A DNA stretch of 39,234 nt from Streptomyces mesophilus (GCF_011044995.1 NZ_JAAKZW010000048.1:1-39234); one strand, 5' to 3'; shown: positions 1-10,198, counted from the first letter of the stretch. Notes: generated from the sequence alone by a model not told the origin. A program made the numbers and translations.

Positions 1-105
1 GGTTTGGGCTGGGCACCGAACCGCATGCTCCTCGGTGTGTGGTCCGCCAGATCGCGCCGGGCGGCCCTAGGCGTCCTGGACCTGCCCGTCACCGGCCTCG
101 GCGGT

Positions 106-198
106 CTACTCGGCGCCCACGGCGGACTCGGGCTTCTCCCCGCCCTCGGAGTCACCGGCCGGCTGCTGAGGCGCGGCCTCGGGTGCCTCGGTGCTCAT
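106..198 (-). other. Short ORF, likely 5' remnant of a third module gene
   Basis: A 30-codon frame starts at an ATG overlapping the stop of the cyclase-like pseudogene (ATGA arrangement) and ends in TAG. The predicted peptide begins MSTEAPEAAPQQPAGD and is acidic, proline- and alanine-rich. The same frame stays open for another dozen codons after the stop (ending VQDA) before a second stop. This suggests a truncated or decayed gene once translationally coupled to the upstream one. No domain is visible and the product cannot be named. It may not be expressed at all. Confidence 0.3.
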
Positions 199-991
199 CG
201 CTCACCCCGCCCGCCGAACGAGATGTTCCCGACGATCTGGCCGGCGGACACCCCGTTGTGGTCGCCCCGGATCCGGCCACCGTCGAAGCGGCTCCCGGCG
301 GCGGGTGCGCTCGCGTCGGTCTGTGCGGTGGCTCGGGCACCGGCGTCCTGTGCGGTCGCTCGCGCGGCGGCCTGCCCCGGCTACGCGTCCCGCTCCGCCG
401 TCGCGGCGTCCGCCTCGCCCGCTCCCGCCCCTGAGCCCGAGGGCGCGGGGCCGTACAGCCATGCGGCCAGTGGCCCGTTCTTGCCGGTCATCGTGACCTG
501 GGTGAACTCCTCGGCCGCGATACCCGGGTGGTTGTGCCGCACGATCCCCGCGTACACGGACTGCGAGACGCAGAGCGCGAAATCGTCGGCCCGTTCCCTC
601 AGGGCGTCCCGGAGCACAGCGGCGTCAAGGAGCCGGCAGGTGCGATTGAGGTCGGCGCCGGCCCAGCCCTCCAACTCGTCCACCGCGACCCAGCCGTTGG
701 CGAGCACCACGCGTAACCGCATCTGCGCGGAGCTGGACGCCATCCAGGACCTCGCGCAGCAACGTTCGCAGCAGCTCACGCACGGAGACGTCCGCGTCGA
801 TGAGCTCCATCACGGAGTCCGCCGCGGACGGCGCGCAGCCGTACGGTTTCATCGACCCCCGCGGCCTCCAGCGTCCGGTCGGCGATCGAGTACAACATGC
901 GGCGCAGATAGGCCTGTTCGACATCGTCGCGGTCGCTGAAGCGCTCGATGCCTAGCAGCAGAATCGTCCGGCTCAGGGGCTCTGTGGTCAT
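195..991 (-). pseudogene. Cyclase-homology-like protein, broken by two frameshifts and a nonsense codon
   Basis: The three reading frames on the minus strand join into one protein. The N-terminal part (from ATG at 991) contains LLGIERFSDRDDVEQAYL. The middle part (frame change near 826-832, about one extra base) contains DSVMELIDADVSVRELL. The C-terminal part (frame change near 740-760, apparently a deletion) contains SSSAQMRLRVVLANGW, ADLNRTCRLLD and DDFALCVSQSVYAGIVRH. A TAG at 381-383 then interrupts a tail that stays in frame to TGA at 195-197 and ends in RIRGDHNGVSAGQIVGNISF. The DIxxFS / GDxVxxL / N.ACRLLD pattern recalls class III nucleotidyl cyclase homology domains. The first metal-type Asp position here is Gly (LLGIERFS). 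I recognise this as a streptomycete protein type from memory only. Function is inferred weakly; pseudogene status is strong. Confidence 0.75.
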
Positions 992-1124
992 GTCGAGCAG
1001 CGTGTTGGACGGGGCGCGGCCGCAGGGAGGGCAGATGGCGCACTCAAAGTGTGACCGTGTCCACAGAGTTACTTCATGTGTCCGCACACCTACCGATAGC
1101 GGTCACCTTCTGACCGCTCTCACC

Positions 1125-1497
1125 TCACCTTCGGCCCACGATCTGACGCAGGATGTCCGGTTGCAGGATCACCAGGGTGCGCCGCCCGGTCGCGACGGCG
1201 CGGCGTTCCCGTAAGTCCTTCAGGAGCCTCTGCACCATCTCCCGCGACGCCCCACCGATCCGGCCAGTTCCTGTTTGCTCAGGGGAATCGCCGGCTCGAT
1301 GCCCTGCTCATCAAGGCGAACTCCAAACGCCGGTGATCGGCGGCCCGCGTGGGGTCCGCGGTCAGTCAGCCGTCCAGGATCAGCAGGACGTGTGAGGACG
1401 GCTCGTGCTGGCGCACCAGCGGAGACCGCGGCGGGAATTCCAGGGCCTCGCCCAGGGGCAGGATGAACGGCTGGATTTCGCCCGTCTCGGCCGTCAC
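1125..1497 (-). pseudogene. Crp/Fnr-family regulator remnant
   Basis: From GTG at 1497, 43 codons encode the front of a cyclic-nucleotide-binding-type beta barrel (FPPRSPLVRQHEPSSHVLLI, then LDG). They end at TGA (1366-1368), where the family normally has Trp. Most of the barrel is then missing. About 20 codons later a helix (RRLEFAL) and, after frame changes near 1305 and 1250, a winged helix-turn-helix follow: IPLSKQELAG, ASREMVQRLLKDLRERRAV, TGRRTLVILQPDILRQI, ending in TGA at 1125-1127. The order barrel-helix-wHTH and the recognition-helix signature SREMVQRLL are typical of Crp/Fnr regulators. Internal deletion, a stop and frameshifts make it non-functional. It is co-directional with the cyclase-like pseudogene downstream. 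Confidence 0.8.
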
Positions 1498-1554
1498 GTT
1501 CCGTGAGCGGGAGAGCGCTCGGTGCTGCGATATCCGATGCGGCTTGGGCTTGTT

Positions 1555-1583
1555 TTGACCGGAGTGCGGACGCTAGGTACGCT
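1555..1583 (+). promoter_or_regulatory. Probable str operon promoter
   Basis: TTGACC (1555-1560), a 17-nt spacer and TACGCT (1578-1583) match the housekeeping sigma (HrdB-type) consensus. The promoter would give a roughly 185-nt untranslated leader before rpsL. No other good promoter was seen in the 279-nt stretch between the Crp remnant and rpsL. Confidence 0.75.
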
Positions 1584-1702
1584 CAGACCTTGTGCCTGGG
1601 GTGTGCCCTGGCTCGTGCGCGTGCCTTCAAAACCGCGGCGAGCGTCACAGCGGCCACTGCAATCTGTGCCTCTCCCTGCTTTACGGCGGGAGTCTGCAGC
1701 GT

Positions 1703-1728
1703 GCGACACACCCGACCGCGTGGGTCGG
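1703..1728 (+). promoter_or_regulatory. str leader hairpin element shared with S10 leader
   Basis: The element contains a perfect 6-bp stem, CCGACC (1712-1717) / GGTCGG (1723-1728), with loop GCGTG, preceded by GCGACACAC. The 26-nt block recurs with one mismatch at 6604-6629 ahead of rpsJ. It ends 48 nt before the rpsL start. Likely an RNA regulatory or processing element of ribosomal operons; the partner is unknown. Confidence 0.6.
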
Positions 1729-1776
1729 CGAAGTTCCAGGTTAGCTTTATGACGGCACACAGAAACCGGAGAAGTA

Positions 1777-2148
1777 GTGCCTACGATCCAGCAGCTGGTC
1801 CGGAAGGGCCGGCAGGACAAGGTCGAGAAGAACAAGACGCCCGCGCTCGAGGGTTCGCCCCAGCGTCGCGGCGTCTGCACGCGTGTCTTCACCACCACCC
1901 CGAAGAAGCCGAACTCGGCGCTGCGGAAGGTCGCGCGTGTTCGCCTGACCTCCGGCATCGAGGTCACCGCTTACATCCCGGGTGAGGGTCACAACCTGCA
2001 GGAGCACTCCATCGTGCTCGTGCGCGGTGGCCGTGTGAAGGACCTGCCGGGTGTTCGCTACAAGATCATCCGCGGTTCCCTGGACACGCAGGGCGTCAAG
2101 AACCGTAAGCAGGCTCGCAGCCGCTACGGCGCCAAGAAGGAGAAGTAA
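1777..2148 (+). CDS. rpsL: 30S ribosomal protein S12
   Basis: S12 sits at the decoding centre of the small subunit and monitors codon-anticodon pairing. The 123-residue protein has the universal [11 protein letters not shown] loop and [12 protein letters not shown] loop. Lys43 and Lys88, the positions where changes give streptomycin resistance in many bacteria, are both wild type. The start is GTG with GGAG (1768-1771) five bases upstream. It is the first gene of the str operon, followed after two bases by rpsG, so the two are co-translated. Length and sequence are ordinary for an actinobacterial S12. Confidence 0.98.
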   Translation: MPTIQQLVRKGRQDKVEKNKTPALEGSPQRRGVCTRVFTTTPKKPNSALRKVARVRLTSGIEVTAYIPGEGHNLQEHSIVLVRGGRVKDLPGVRYKIIRGSLDTQGVKNRKQARSRYGAKKEK

Positions 2149-2150
2149 GA

Positions 2151-2621
2151 ATGCCTCGTAAGGGCCCCGCCCCGAAGCGCCCGGTCATCATTGACCCGGT
2201 CTACGGTTCTCCTCTGGTGACCTCCCTCATCAACAAGGTTCTGCTGAACGGAAAGCGCTCCACCGCCGAGCGCATCGTTTACGGCGCCATGGAGGGTCTG
2301 CGTGAGAAGACCGGCAACGACCCGGTCATCACGCTGAAGCGCGCGCTCGAGAACATCAAGCCGACCCTCGAGGTCAAGTCCCGCCGTGTCGGTGGCGCGA
2401 CCTACCAGGTGCCGATTGAGGTCAAGCCCGGCCGTGCCAACACCCTGGCGCTGCGCTGGCTCGTCGGTTACTCGCGTGCCCGTCGCGAGAAGACCATGAC
2501 CGAGCGTCTCCTCAACGAGCTCCTCGACGCCTCCAACGGCCTTGGTGCCGCTGTGAAGAAGCGCGAGGACACGCACAAGATGGCCGAGTCCAACAAGGCC
2601 TTCGCGCACTACCGCTGGTAG
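2151..2621 (+). CDS. rpsG: 30S ribosomal protein S7
   Basis: S7 is a primary 16S rRNA-binding protein that nucleates assembly of the 30S head and contacts the E-site tRNA. The 156-residue product starts [12 protein letters not shown] and carries the conserved [16 protein letters not shown] segment and the family length. ATG lies two bases after the rpsL stop, so translation is probably coupled. In E. coli S7 is the autogenous repressor of the str operon; no E. coli-like S7 target is possible in this two-base rpsL-rpsG gap, so that control, if present, must act elsewhere. Confidence 0.98.
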   Translation: MPRKGPAPKRPVIIDPVYGSPLVTSLINKVLLNGKRSTAERIVYGAMEGLREKTGNDPVITLKRALENIKPTLEVKSRRVGGATYQVPIEVKPGRANTLALRWLVGYSRARREKTMTERLLNELLDASNGLGAAVKKREDTHKMAESNKAFAHYRW

Positions 2622-2660
2622 TCGCAACCCACATCGAGACCGAGAGAAGACTGAGCCGAT

Positions 2661-4787
2661 ATGGCTACCACTTCGCTTGACCTTGCCAAGGTGCGCAACA
2701 TCGGCATCATGGCGCACATCGACGCGGGCAAGACGACCACCACCGAGCGGATCCTGTTCTACACCGGCGTTTCGTACAAGATCGGTGAGGTCCACGACGG
2801 CGCCGCCACGATGGACTGGATGGAGCAGGAGCAGGAGCGTGGCATCACGATCACGTCCGCTGCCACCACCTGTCACTGGCCGCTCGACAACGTCGACCAC
2901 ACGATCAACATCATCGACACCCCGGGGCACGTCGACTTCACCGTTGAGGTGGAGCGCTCCCTGCGTGTGCTCGATGGCGCCGTGACCGTGTTCGACGGTG
3001 TGGCCGGCGTCGAGCCGCAGTCCGAGACCGTCTGGCGTCAGGCGGACCGCTACGGCGTTCCGCGTATCTGCTTCGTCAACAAGCTCGACCGCACCGGTGC
3101 CGAGTTCCACCGCTGCGTCGACATGATCGTGGACCGCCTCGGCGCCACCCCGATCGTGATGCAGCTGCCCATCGGTGCCGAGGCCGACTTCCAGGGTGTT
3201 GTCGACCTCGTCACGATGAAGGCGTACGTCTGGTCGGCCGAGGCCGCCAAGGGCGAGGCCTACGACACCGTCGACATCCCGGCCACGCACACCGAGGCTG
3301 CCGACGAGTGGCGCGGCAAGCTGCTCGAGACCGTCGCCGAGAACGACGAAGAGATCATGGAGCTGTACCTCGAGGGCCAGGAGCCTTCGGTGGAGCAGCT
3401 GTACGCCGCGATCCGTCGTATCACCATCGCGTCGGGCAAGGGTGGCGACACCACCGTCACCCCCGTGTTCTGCGGAACCGCGTTCAAGAACAAGGGCGTT
3501 CAGCCCCTGCTCGACGCTGTTGTGCGGTACCTGCCCTCCCCCCTGGACGTCGAGGCCATCGAAGGCCACGACGTCAAGGACGCCGAGGTTGTCGTGAAGC
3601 GCAAGCCGAACGACGAGGAGCCGCTCGCGGCCCTCGCGTTCAAGATCGCGAGCGACCCGCACCTCGGCAAGCTCACCTTCATCCGGATCTACTCCGGTCG
3701 CCTGAACGCCGGCACCGCGGTGCTGAACTCCGTGAAGGGCAAGAAGGAGCGCATCGGCAAGATCTACCGTATGCACGCGAACAAGCGTGAGGAGATCGAG
3801 TCGGTGGGCGCCGGTGACATCGTCGCCGTCATGGGCCTCAAGCAGACCACCACCGGTGAGACGCTGTGCGACGAGAAGCAGCCGGTGATCCTGGAGTCCA
3901 TGGACTTCCCGGCGCCGGTCATTCAGGTCGCCATCGAGCCCAAGTCCAAGGGTGACCAGGAGAAGCTGGGTGTCGCCATCCAGCGTCTCGCGGAGGAGGA
4001 CCCCTCCTTCCAGGTCCACTCGGACGAGGAGACCGGCCAGACCATCATCGGTGGTATGGGCGAGCTTCACCTCGACGTCCTCGTCGACCGTATGCGTCGC
4101 GAGTTCAAGGTCGAGGCGAACGTCGGCAAGCCGCAGGTCGCGTACCGCGAGACGATCCGCAAGGCCGTCGAGCGTCATGACTACACCCACAAGAAGCAGA
4201 CCGGTGGTACCGGTCAGTTCGCCAAGGTGCAGATCGCGATCGAGCCCATCGAGGGCGGCGACGCCTCGTACGAGTTCGTGAACAAGGTCACCGGTGGCCG
4301 TATCCCGCGGGAGTACATCCCGTCGGTGGACGCCGGTGCGCAGGAGGCCATGCAGTTCGGCATCCTGGCCGGCTACGAGATGACGGGCGTTCGCGTCATT
4401 CTTCTCGACGGCGGCTTCCACGAGGTCGACTCCTCCGAGCTCGCCTTCAAGATCGCCGGTTCGCAGGCGTTCAAGGAGGCTGCGCGCAAGGCCAGCCCCG
4501 TGCTGCTCGAGCCGATGATGTCCGTCGAGGTCACCACGCCCGAGGACTACATGGGTGAAGTCATCGGTGACATCAACTCCCGCCGTGGCCAGATTCAGGC
4601 CATGGAGGAGCGCAGCGGCGCTCGCGTCGTGAAGGGCCTCGTGCCGCTTTCGGAGATGTTCGGCTACGTCGGAGACCTCCGCAGCAAGACTTCGGGTCGC
4701 GCAAGCTACTCGATGCAGTTCGACTCCTACGCCGAGGTTCCCAGGAACGTCGCCGAGGAGATCATCGCGAAGGCCAAGGGCGAGTAA
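2661..4787 (+). CDS. fusA: Elongation factor G
   Basis: EF-G is the GTPase that drives tRNA-mRNA translocation and, with RRF, ribosome recycling in the cytoplasm. The 708-residue protein has the GTPase motifs in order: [13 protein letters not shown] (P-loop, about residues 18-30), [10 protein letters not shown] (switch), DTPGHVDF and NKLDR. Domain II ([19 protein letters not shown]), domain III ([14 protein letters not shown]) and domain IV ([11 protein letters not shown], with [14 protein letters not shown]) follow, with a C-terminal domain V. ATG 2661 follows GAGAGAAG. It is third in the str operon, 39 bases after rpsG. Nothing suggests a fusidic-acid-resistant or ribosome-rescue paralogue. 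Confidence 0.98.
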   Translation: MATTSLDLAKVRNIGIMAHIDAGKTTTTERILFYTGVSYKIGEVHDGAATMDWMEQEQERGITITSAATTCHWPLDNVDHTINIIDTPGHVDFTVEVERSLRVLDGAVTVFDGVAGVEPQSETVWRQADRYGVPRICFVNKLDRTGAEFHRCVDMIVDRLGATPIVMQLPIGAEADFQGVVDLVTMKAYVWSAEAAKGEAYDTVDIPATHTEAADEWRGKLLETVAENDEEIMELYLEGQEPSVEQLYAAIRRITIASGKGGDTTVTPVFCGTAFKNKGVQPLLDAVVRYLPSPLDVEAIEGHDVKDAEVVVKRKPNDEEPLAALAFKIASDPHLGKLTFIRIYSGRLNAGTAVLNSVKGKKERIGKIYRMHANKREEIESVGAGDIVAVMGLKQTTTGETLCDEKQPVILESMDFPAPVIQVAIEPKSKGDQEKLGVAIQRLAEEDPSFQVHSDEETGQTIIGGMGELHLDVLVDRMRREFKVEANVGKPQVAYRETIRKAVERHDYTHKKQTGGTGQFAKVQIAIEPIEGGDASYEFVNKVTGGRIPREYIPSVDAGAQEAMQFGILAGYEMTGVRVILLDGGFHEVDSSELAFKIAGSQAFKEAARKASPVLLEPMMSVEVTTPEDYMGEVIGDINSRRGQIQAMEERSGARVVKGLVPLSEMFGYVGDLRSKTSGRASYSMQFDSYAEVPRNVAEEIIAKAKGE

Positions 4788-4811
4788 CTCACCCGGTTTC
4801 ACGCTTTAGGC

Positions 4812-4863
4812 TTGACACCATCCGCCGGGGTTTCGACCCCGACTCAGGGAGCGACCCCGGCGG
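4812..4863 (+). promoter_or_regulatory. fusA-tuf spacer: competing hairpins and possible tuf promoter
   Basis: In the 147-nt spacer a 10-bp perfect stem pairs CCGCCGGGGT (4822-4831) with ACCCCGGCGG (4854-4863). The same GGGGT (4827-4831) can instead pair with ACCCC (4836-4840) around a TTCG loop, so the two hairpins are mutually exclusive. TTGACA (4812-4817) resembles a -35 box, but no good -10 follows at 16-18 nt. A separate tuf1 promoter in this spacer has been described in Streptomyces, from memory. No T-run is present, so simple termination is unlikely. Confidence 0.45.
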
Positions 4864-4934
4864 CTGGCATCCCAGCAAAGATCACCTGGCGCCGATGAGT
4901 AAGGCGTACCAGAACCACTCCGCAGGAGGACCCA

Positions 4935-6128
<1,194 letters not shown>

Positions 6129-6163
6129 TTGCTGATCTGCGGTACCTGAGCTTCCAGCTCGAA

Positions 6164-6204
6164 CCGAAGCCCCCGTACACCTTCTGGGTGTGCGGGGGCT
6201 TCGG
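6164..6204 (+). terminator. str operon terminator
   Basis: An 18-bp stem (6164-6181 with 6187-6204, one G-U pair) has loop TTCTG, starting 35 nt after the tuf stop. It is followed by CCTGATTTC with only a weak T-run, as usual in high-GC actinobacteria. Confidence 0.85.
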
Positions 6205-6269
6205 CCTGATTTCGGCGGATTCCCTTGCGCGAGCAGAGAATTCGCTGCTACGGAGATACGCGACCGGGT

Positions 6270-6297
6270 TTGACAAGAGGCCTCCCGGGGGTACGCT
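6270..6297 (+). promoter_or_regulatory. Probable S10 operon promoter
   Basis: TTGACA (6270-6275), a 16-nt spacer and TACGCT (6292-6297) form a strong housekeeping-type promoter. The -10 is the same hexamer as in the str promoter. Transcription would begin near 6304. Confidence 0.7.
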
Positions 6298-6690
6298 TCT
6301 GGGCTCGATTGGCGTCCGATGCAACCCGTATGGCACACTGTTCAGGTTGCTCGGTTGAGTAGCCGATGCTGCGCGCCTCCCGCCGGGAGGACTGGAAGCG
6401 AGTCCCACAGTACTCGTCGCCTTAACTGCCCTCGGGCAGCGCTGGGGCGGACGTACGGGAATCTTTCGGGAAGTGCGGTGCGGTGGCTCGGCCAGGCGCC
6501 CGGTGGCCAGCAAAGAAATTTGCAGCCTTCCCCCGATTCGCGGTCCTTGCGGCCGCAACCCCCTAGCAGGGAAATCCTTCGGGAGATCTGTGTCAGTGAG
6601 GTTGCGACACGCCCGACCGCGTGGGTCGGAGGGTGAGGTCGAATCGCCGGGTACCAGAGCGTTTACTAGACAAAGGACTACTGAGTAGCC
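6298..6690 (+). promoter_or_regulatory. Long S10 operon leader with shared hairpin (6604-6629)
   Basis: These 393 nt have no convincing gene. They contain several short hairpins, for example CCTCCC/GGGAGG near 6378 and CTGCCC/GGGCAG near 6427. Close to the 3' end is the block 6604-6629 (stem 6613-6618/6624-6629, loop GCGTG), which matches the str leader element 25 of 26. Length and internal structure suggest post-transcriptional control. No resemblance to the E. coli L4-binding S10 leader is apparent to me. Confidence 0.5.
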
Positions 6691-6999
6691 ATGGCGGGAC
6701 AGAAGATCCGCATCCGGCTCAAGGCCTACGACCACGAGGTCATCGATTCCTCGGCGAAGAAGATCGTCGAGACGGTGACGCGTACTGGTGCGTCGGTCGC
6801 GGGCCCGGTGCCGCTCCCCACCGAGAAGAACGTGTACTGCGTCATCAAGTCGCCGCACAAGTACAAGGATTCTCGCGAGCACTTCGAGATGCGCACGCAC
6901 AAGCGCCTCATCGACATCCTCGACCCGACCCCCAAGACCGTTGACTCTCTGATGCGACTCGACCTCCCGGCCGGTGTCGACATCGAGATCAAGCTCTAA
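6691..6999 (+). CDS. rpsJ: 30S ribosomal protein S10
   Basis: S10 helps build the 30S head and, as NusE with NusB, takes part in transcription antitermination. The 102-residue product opens [19 protein letters not shown] and includes [18 protein letters not shown] and [16 protein letters not shown], the standard S10 landmarks. ATG at 6691 is the only start giving the family N terminus. It is the first gene of the S10 cluster, followed by rplC after 15 bases. Confidence 0.98.
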   Translation: MAGQKIRIRLKAYDHEVIDSSAKKIVETVTRTGASVAGPVPLPTEKNVYCVIKSPHKYKDSREHFEMRTHKRLIDILDPTPKTVDSLMRLDLPAGVDIEIKL

Positions 7000-7014
7000 G
7001 GGCGGTTGATCCAG

Positions 7015-7659
7015 ATGACCAAGCAGATCAAGGGTGTCCTGGGCGAGAAGCTCGGCATGACGCAGGTGTGGGACGAGAACAACCGTGTTGTTCCGGTCAC
7101 CGTCGTCAAGGCCGGCCCCTGCGTCGTGACCCAGGTCCGTACGAATGACTCCGACGGCTACGAGTCGGTCCAGATCGCCTTCGGCGAGATCGACCCGCGC
7201 AAGGTGAACAAGCCCCTCAAGGGTCACTTCGCCAAGGCCGACGTGACCCCCCGTCGCCACCTCGTGGAGATCCGCACTCCTGACGCCAGCGAGTACACGC
7301 TGGGCCAGGAAGTGACGGCCGAGGTGTTCGAGTCCGGCATCAAGGTTGATGTCACGGGCACGAGCAAGGGCAAGGGCTTCGCCGGTGTCATGAAGCGCCA
7401 CAACTTCAAGGGTGGCAAGGCTTCCCACGGTGCGAAGCGCATCCACCGCAAGCCTGGTTCCATCGGTGGCTGTGCCACCCCCGGCCGTGTCTTCAAGGGC
7501 ATGCGCATGGCGGGTCGCATGGGCAACGAGCGGGTCACCACCCAGAACCTGACCGTCCACGCCGTTGACGCCGAGAAGGGCCTGCTGCTCATCAAGGGCG
7601 CCGTCCCCGGCCCCAACGGTGGCCTCGTCCTGGTCCGCACTGCGGCCAAGGGGGTTTGA
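7015..7659 (+). CDS. rplC: 50S ribosomal protein L3
   Basis: L3 is an early-assembly 23S rRNA protein whose extended loop reaches the peptidyl-transferase centre. The 214-residue product begins [20 protein letters not shown] and contains [15 protein letters not shown] and [21 protein letters not shown] nine bases upstream is in frame, but the ATG at 7015 matches the family N terminus and leaves GGG of the preceding AAGGGCGG at a workable distance. It lies between rpsJ and rplD with short spacers, in one transcript. Confidence 0.97.
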   Translation: MTKQIKGVLGEKLGMTQVWDENNRVVPVTVVKAGPCVVTQVRTNDSDGYESVQIAFGEIDPRKVNKPLKGHFAKADVTPRRHLVEIRTPDASEYTLGQEVTAEVFESGIKVDVTGTSKGKGFAGVMKRHNFKGGKASHGAKRIHRKPGSIGGCATPGRVFKGMRMAGRMGNERVTTQNLTVHAVDAEKGLLLIKGAVPGPNGGLVLVRTAAKGV

Positions 7660-7666
7660 GGAACCG

Positions 7667-8317
7667 ATGAGCACCATTGACATCCTTTCGCCGGCAGGCG
7701 ACAAGGCCGGGACGGTCGAGCTCCCCGCGGAGATCTTCGACGTCGAGAAGATCAGCATTCCGCTGCTTCACCAGGTCGTTGTCGCACAGCTGGCCGCTGC
7801 CCGCCAGGGCACGCACAAGGTCAAGACCCGCGGCGAAGTCCGTGGTGGTGGCCGCAAGCCGTACCGCCAGAAGGGCACCGGCCGCGCCCGTCAGGGTTCG
7901 ACCCGTGCGCCGCAGTTCGCCGGCGGTGGCGTCGTCCACGGCCCGCAGCCGCGTGACTACTCGCAGCGGACCCCGAAGAAGATGAAGGCCGCGGCCCTGC
8001 GCCACGCCCTCACCGACCGGGCCCGCAACAACCGCATCCACGTCGTGTCCGGCGTGGTTGAGGGTGAGATCAGCACCAAGGCCGCCAAGACCCTCCTGGG
8101 CAAGGTCAGCGAGCGCAAGAACGTGCTCCTGGTCATCTCCCGTGAGGACGAGGTCGCTCTGCTGTCCGCTCGCAACCTGCCCCAGGTCCACATCCTGGAG
8201 CCGGGCCAGCTGAACACGTACGACGTGCTCGTTTCGGACGACGTGGTCTTCACCAAGGCCGCCTTCGACTCCTTCGTCGCCGGCCCCAAGGCTGACACCG
8301 AAGGGAGCGAGGCCTGA
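7667..8317 (+). CDS. rplD: 50S ribosomal protein L4
   Basis: L4 binds 23S rRNA domain I, and its long loop lines the exit tunnel. The frame is open well upstream into rplC, but ATG 7667 ([15 protein letters not shown]), seven bases after the rplC stop, fits the family and gives 216 residues. The tunnel loop [19 protein letters not shown] followed by [13 protein letters not shown] is intact, with no obvious macrolide-resistance change. The stop overlaps the rplW start (TGATG), implying coupling. In E. coli L4 represses this operon; whether that holds here is unknown. Confidence 0.97.
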   Translation: MSTIDILSPAGDKAGTVELPAEIFDVEKISIPLLHQVVVAQLAAARQGTHKVKTRGEVRGGGRKPYRQKGTGRARQGSTRAPQFAGGGVVHGPQPRDYSQRTPKKMKAAALRHALTDRARNNRIHVVSGVVEGEISTKAAKTLLGKVSERKNVLLVISREDEVALLSARNLPQVHILEPGQLNTYDVLVSDDVVFTKAAFDSFVAGPKADTEGSEA

Positions 8318-8637
8318 TGTCTGAGGCCACGATCACCAGCAAGACCTTCTCGGACCCGCGCGACATCCTCGTCAAGCCGGTCGTCTCGGAGAAGAGCTAT
8401 GCGCTGCTCGACGAGAACAAGTACACGTTCATCGTCGCGCCCGGCTCCAACAAGACGCAGATCAAGCAGGCCGTGGAAGCGGTCTTCGGGGTCAAGGTCA
8501 CCGGGGTCAACACGATCAACCGTCAGGGCAAGCGGAAGCGTACGCGCACCGGTTTCGGCAAGCGTGCCGACACCAAGCGCGCCATCGTGACCCTCGCTGA
8601 GGGCGACCGTATCGACATCTTCGGCCAGGCCTCCTAA
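8317..8637 (+). CDS. rplW: 50S ribosomal protein L23
   Basis: L23 sits at the tunnel exit and forms the docking site for trigger factor and SRP. The 106-residue protein has [37 protein letters not shown] and the basic loop [12 protein letters not shown]. Its ATG overlaps the rplD stop. It is a standard L23 with a short streptomycete N-terminal extension of about ten residues. Confidence 0.97.
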   Translation: MSEATITSKTFSDPRDILVKPVVSEKSYALLDENKYTFIVAPGSNKTQIKQAVEAVFGVKVTGVNTINRQGKRKRTRTGFGKRADTKRAIVTLAEGDRIDIFGQAS

Positions 8638-8676
8638 CGGAGTGCCCTGGTCCGAATATCGGACGAGGACTGAGAA

Positions 8677-9513
8677 ATGGGAATCCGCAAGTACAAGCCG
8701 ACTACGCCGGGCCGTCGTGGCTCCAGCGTCGCCGACTTCGTCGAGATCACGCGGTCCACGCCGGAGAAGTCGCTGGTCCGCCCGCTGCACAGCAAGGGCG
8801 GCCGTAACAACACCGGTCGTGTGACCGTCCGCCACCAGGGCGGTGGCCACAAGCGCGCCTACCGAGTGATCGACTTCCGTCGTCACGACAAGGACGGCGT
8901 GCCGGCGAAGGTCGCGCACATCGAGTACGACCCCAACCGCACCGCGCGTATCGCGCTGCTGCACTACGCCGACGGCGAGAAGCGCTACATCATCGCGCCG
9001 CGCGGTCTGCAGCAGGGCGACCGGATTGAGAACGGCCCTGGCGCCGACATCAAGCCGGGCAACAACCTCGCGCTGCGCAACATCCCCGTGGGTACGACGA
9101 TCCACGCCATCGAGCTCCGTCCCGGTGGCGGCGCCAAGTTCGCCCGCTCCGCGGGTGCCTCGGTGCAGCTCCTGGCGAAGGAGGGCACGATGGCCCACCT
9201 TCGTATGCCCTCCGGCGAGATCCGCCTGGTCGACGCGCGCTGCCGCGCGACGGTCGGCGAGGTCGGCAACGCCGAGCAGAGCAACATCAACTGGGGTAAG
9301 GCCGGCCGTATGCGCTGGAAGGGCGTTCGCCCGACCGTGCGCGGTGTCGTCATGAACCCGGTTGACCACCCCCACGGTGGTGGTGAGGGCAAGACTTCCG
9401 GTGGTCGCCACCCGGTCAGCCCTTGGGGTCAGAAGGAAGGCCGTACTCGTTCGCCCAAGAAGGCGTCGAACAAGTACATCGTCCGCCGCCGCAAGACGAA
9501 CAAGAAGCGCTAA
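8677..9513 (+). CDS. rplB: 50S ribosomal protein L2
   Basis: L2 is needed for subunit association and for the peptidyl-transferase centre. The 278-residue product begins [20 protein letters not shown], has the SH3/OB-like core ([19 protein letters not shown]) and the C-terminal loop [16 protein letters not shown] with the conserved functional histidine, ending in a KKR tail. ATG 8677 lies 39 bases after rplW. Nothing unusual in length or sequence. Confidence 0.98.
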   Translation: MGIRKYKPTTPGRRGSSVADFVEITRSTPEKSLVRPLHSKGGRNNTGRVTVRHQGGGHKRAYRVIDFRRHDKDGVPAKVAHIEYDPNRTARIALLHYADGEKRYIIAPRGLQQGDRIENGPGADIKPGNNLALRNIPVGTTIHAIELRPGGGAKFARSAGASVQLLAKEGTMAHLRMPSGEIRLVDARCRATVGEVGNAEQSNINWGKAGRMRWKGVRPTVRGVVMNPVDHPHGGGEGKTSGGRHPVSPWGQKEGRTRSPKKASNKYIVRRRKTNKKR

Positions 9514-9525
9514 GGACGGGTTGAG

Positions 9526-9807
9526 ATGCCTCGTAGCCTGAAGAAGGGGCCCTTCGTCGACGACCACCTCATCAAGAAGGTGGACGCCCAGAACGAAGCC
9601 GGCACCAAGAACGTCATCAAGACCTGGTCCCGTCGCTCCATGATCGTGCCGGCCATGCTCGGCCACACGCTTGCGGTGCACAACGGCAAGACCCACATCC
9701 CGGTGTTCGTCACCGAGTCGATGGTCGGCCACAAGCTCGGCGAGTTCTCGCCGACGCGCACCTTCCGGGGCCACGTCAAGGACGACCGGAAGTCGAAGCG
9801 CCGCTAG
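9526..9807 (+). CDS. rpsS: 30S ribosomal protein S19
   Basis: S19 works with S13 in the 30S head near the A-site tRNA. The 93-residue protein opens [20 protein letters not shown] and contains [16 protein letters not shown] and [15 protein letters not shown], diagnostic for S19. ATG is preceded by AAGGACGGG. Spacer to rplV is 43 bases. Confidence 0.98.
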   Translation: MPRSLKKGPFVDDHLIKKVDAQNEAGTKNVIKTWSRRSMIVPAMLGHTLAVHNGKTHIPVFVTESMVGHKLGEFSPTRTFRGHVKDDRKSKRR

Positions 9808-9850
9808 TAGCGGATCGCATTCAGACACGTAAGAAACTGAAGGGACAACC

Positions 9851-10198
9851 ATGGAAGCCAGGGCCCAGGCGCGGTACATCCGCGTCACGCCCATGAAGGC
9901 CCGCCGCGTGGTGGACCTCATCCGTGGCATGGACGCCACGGAGGCCCAGGCCGTCCTGCGATTCGCTCCGCAGGCAGCCTCGGTTCCCGTTGGCAAGGTG
10001 CTCGACAGCGCCATCGCCAACGCCGCGCACAACTACGACCACAGTGACGCCAATTCGCTGTTCATCAGCGAGGCGTTCGTGGATGAGGGTCCGACCCTGA
10101 AGCGGTTCCGTCCGCGTGCTCAGGGCCGTGCCTACCGGATCCGTAAGCGGACCAGCCACATCACCGTGGTCGTCAGCAGCAAGGAAGGAACCCGGTAA
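9851..10198 (+). CDS. rplV: 50S ribosomal protein L22
   Basis: L22 lines the exit tunnel with a long beta-hairpin and helps 50S assembly. The 115-residue protein begins [20 protein letters not shown] and carries the hairpin [20 protein letters not shown], without deletions of the kind linked to macrolide resistance. Its TAA overlaps the rpsC ATG (TAATG), so the two are translationally coupled. AAGGGA precedes the start. Confidence 0.97.
   Translation: MEARAQARYIRVTPMKARRVVDLIRGMDATEAQAVLRFAPQAASVPVGKVLDSAIANAAHNYDHSDANSLFISEAFVDEGPTLKRFRPRAQGRAYRIRKRTSHITVVVSSKEGTR

Noticed and set aside
2124..4802. An 892-codon open frame antisense to fusA
   Set aside because: It is a by-product of high third-position GC in fusA. 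It has no start context and its protein resembles no family.
6319..6688. Short plus-strand frames in the S10 leader
   Set aside because: No Shine-Dalgarno, no family resemblance, and they cover the shared hairpin element. Better read as untranslated leader.
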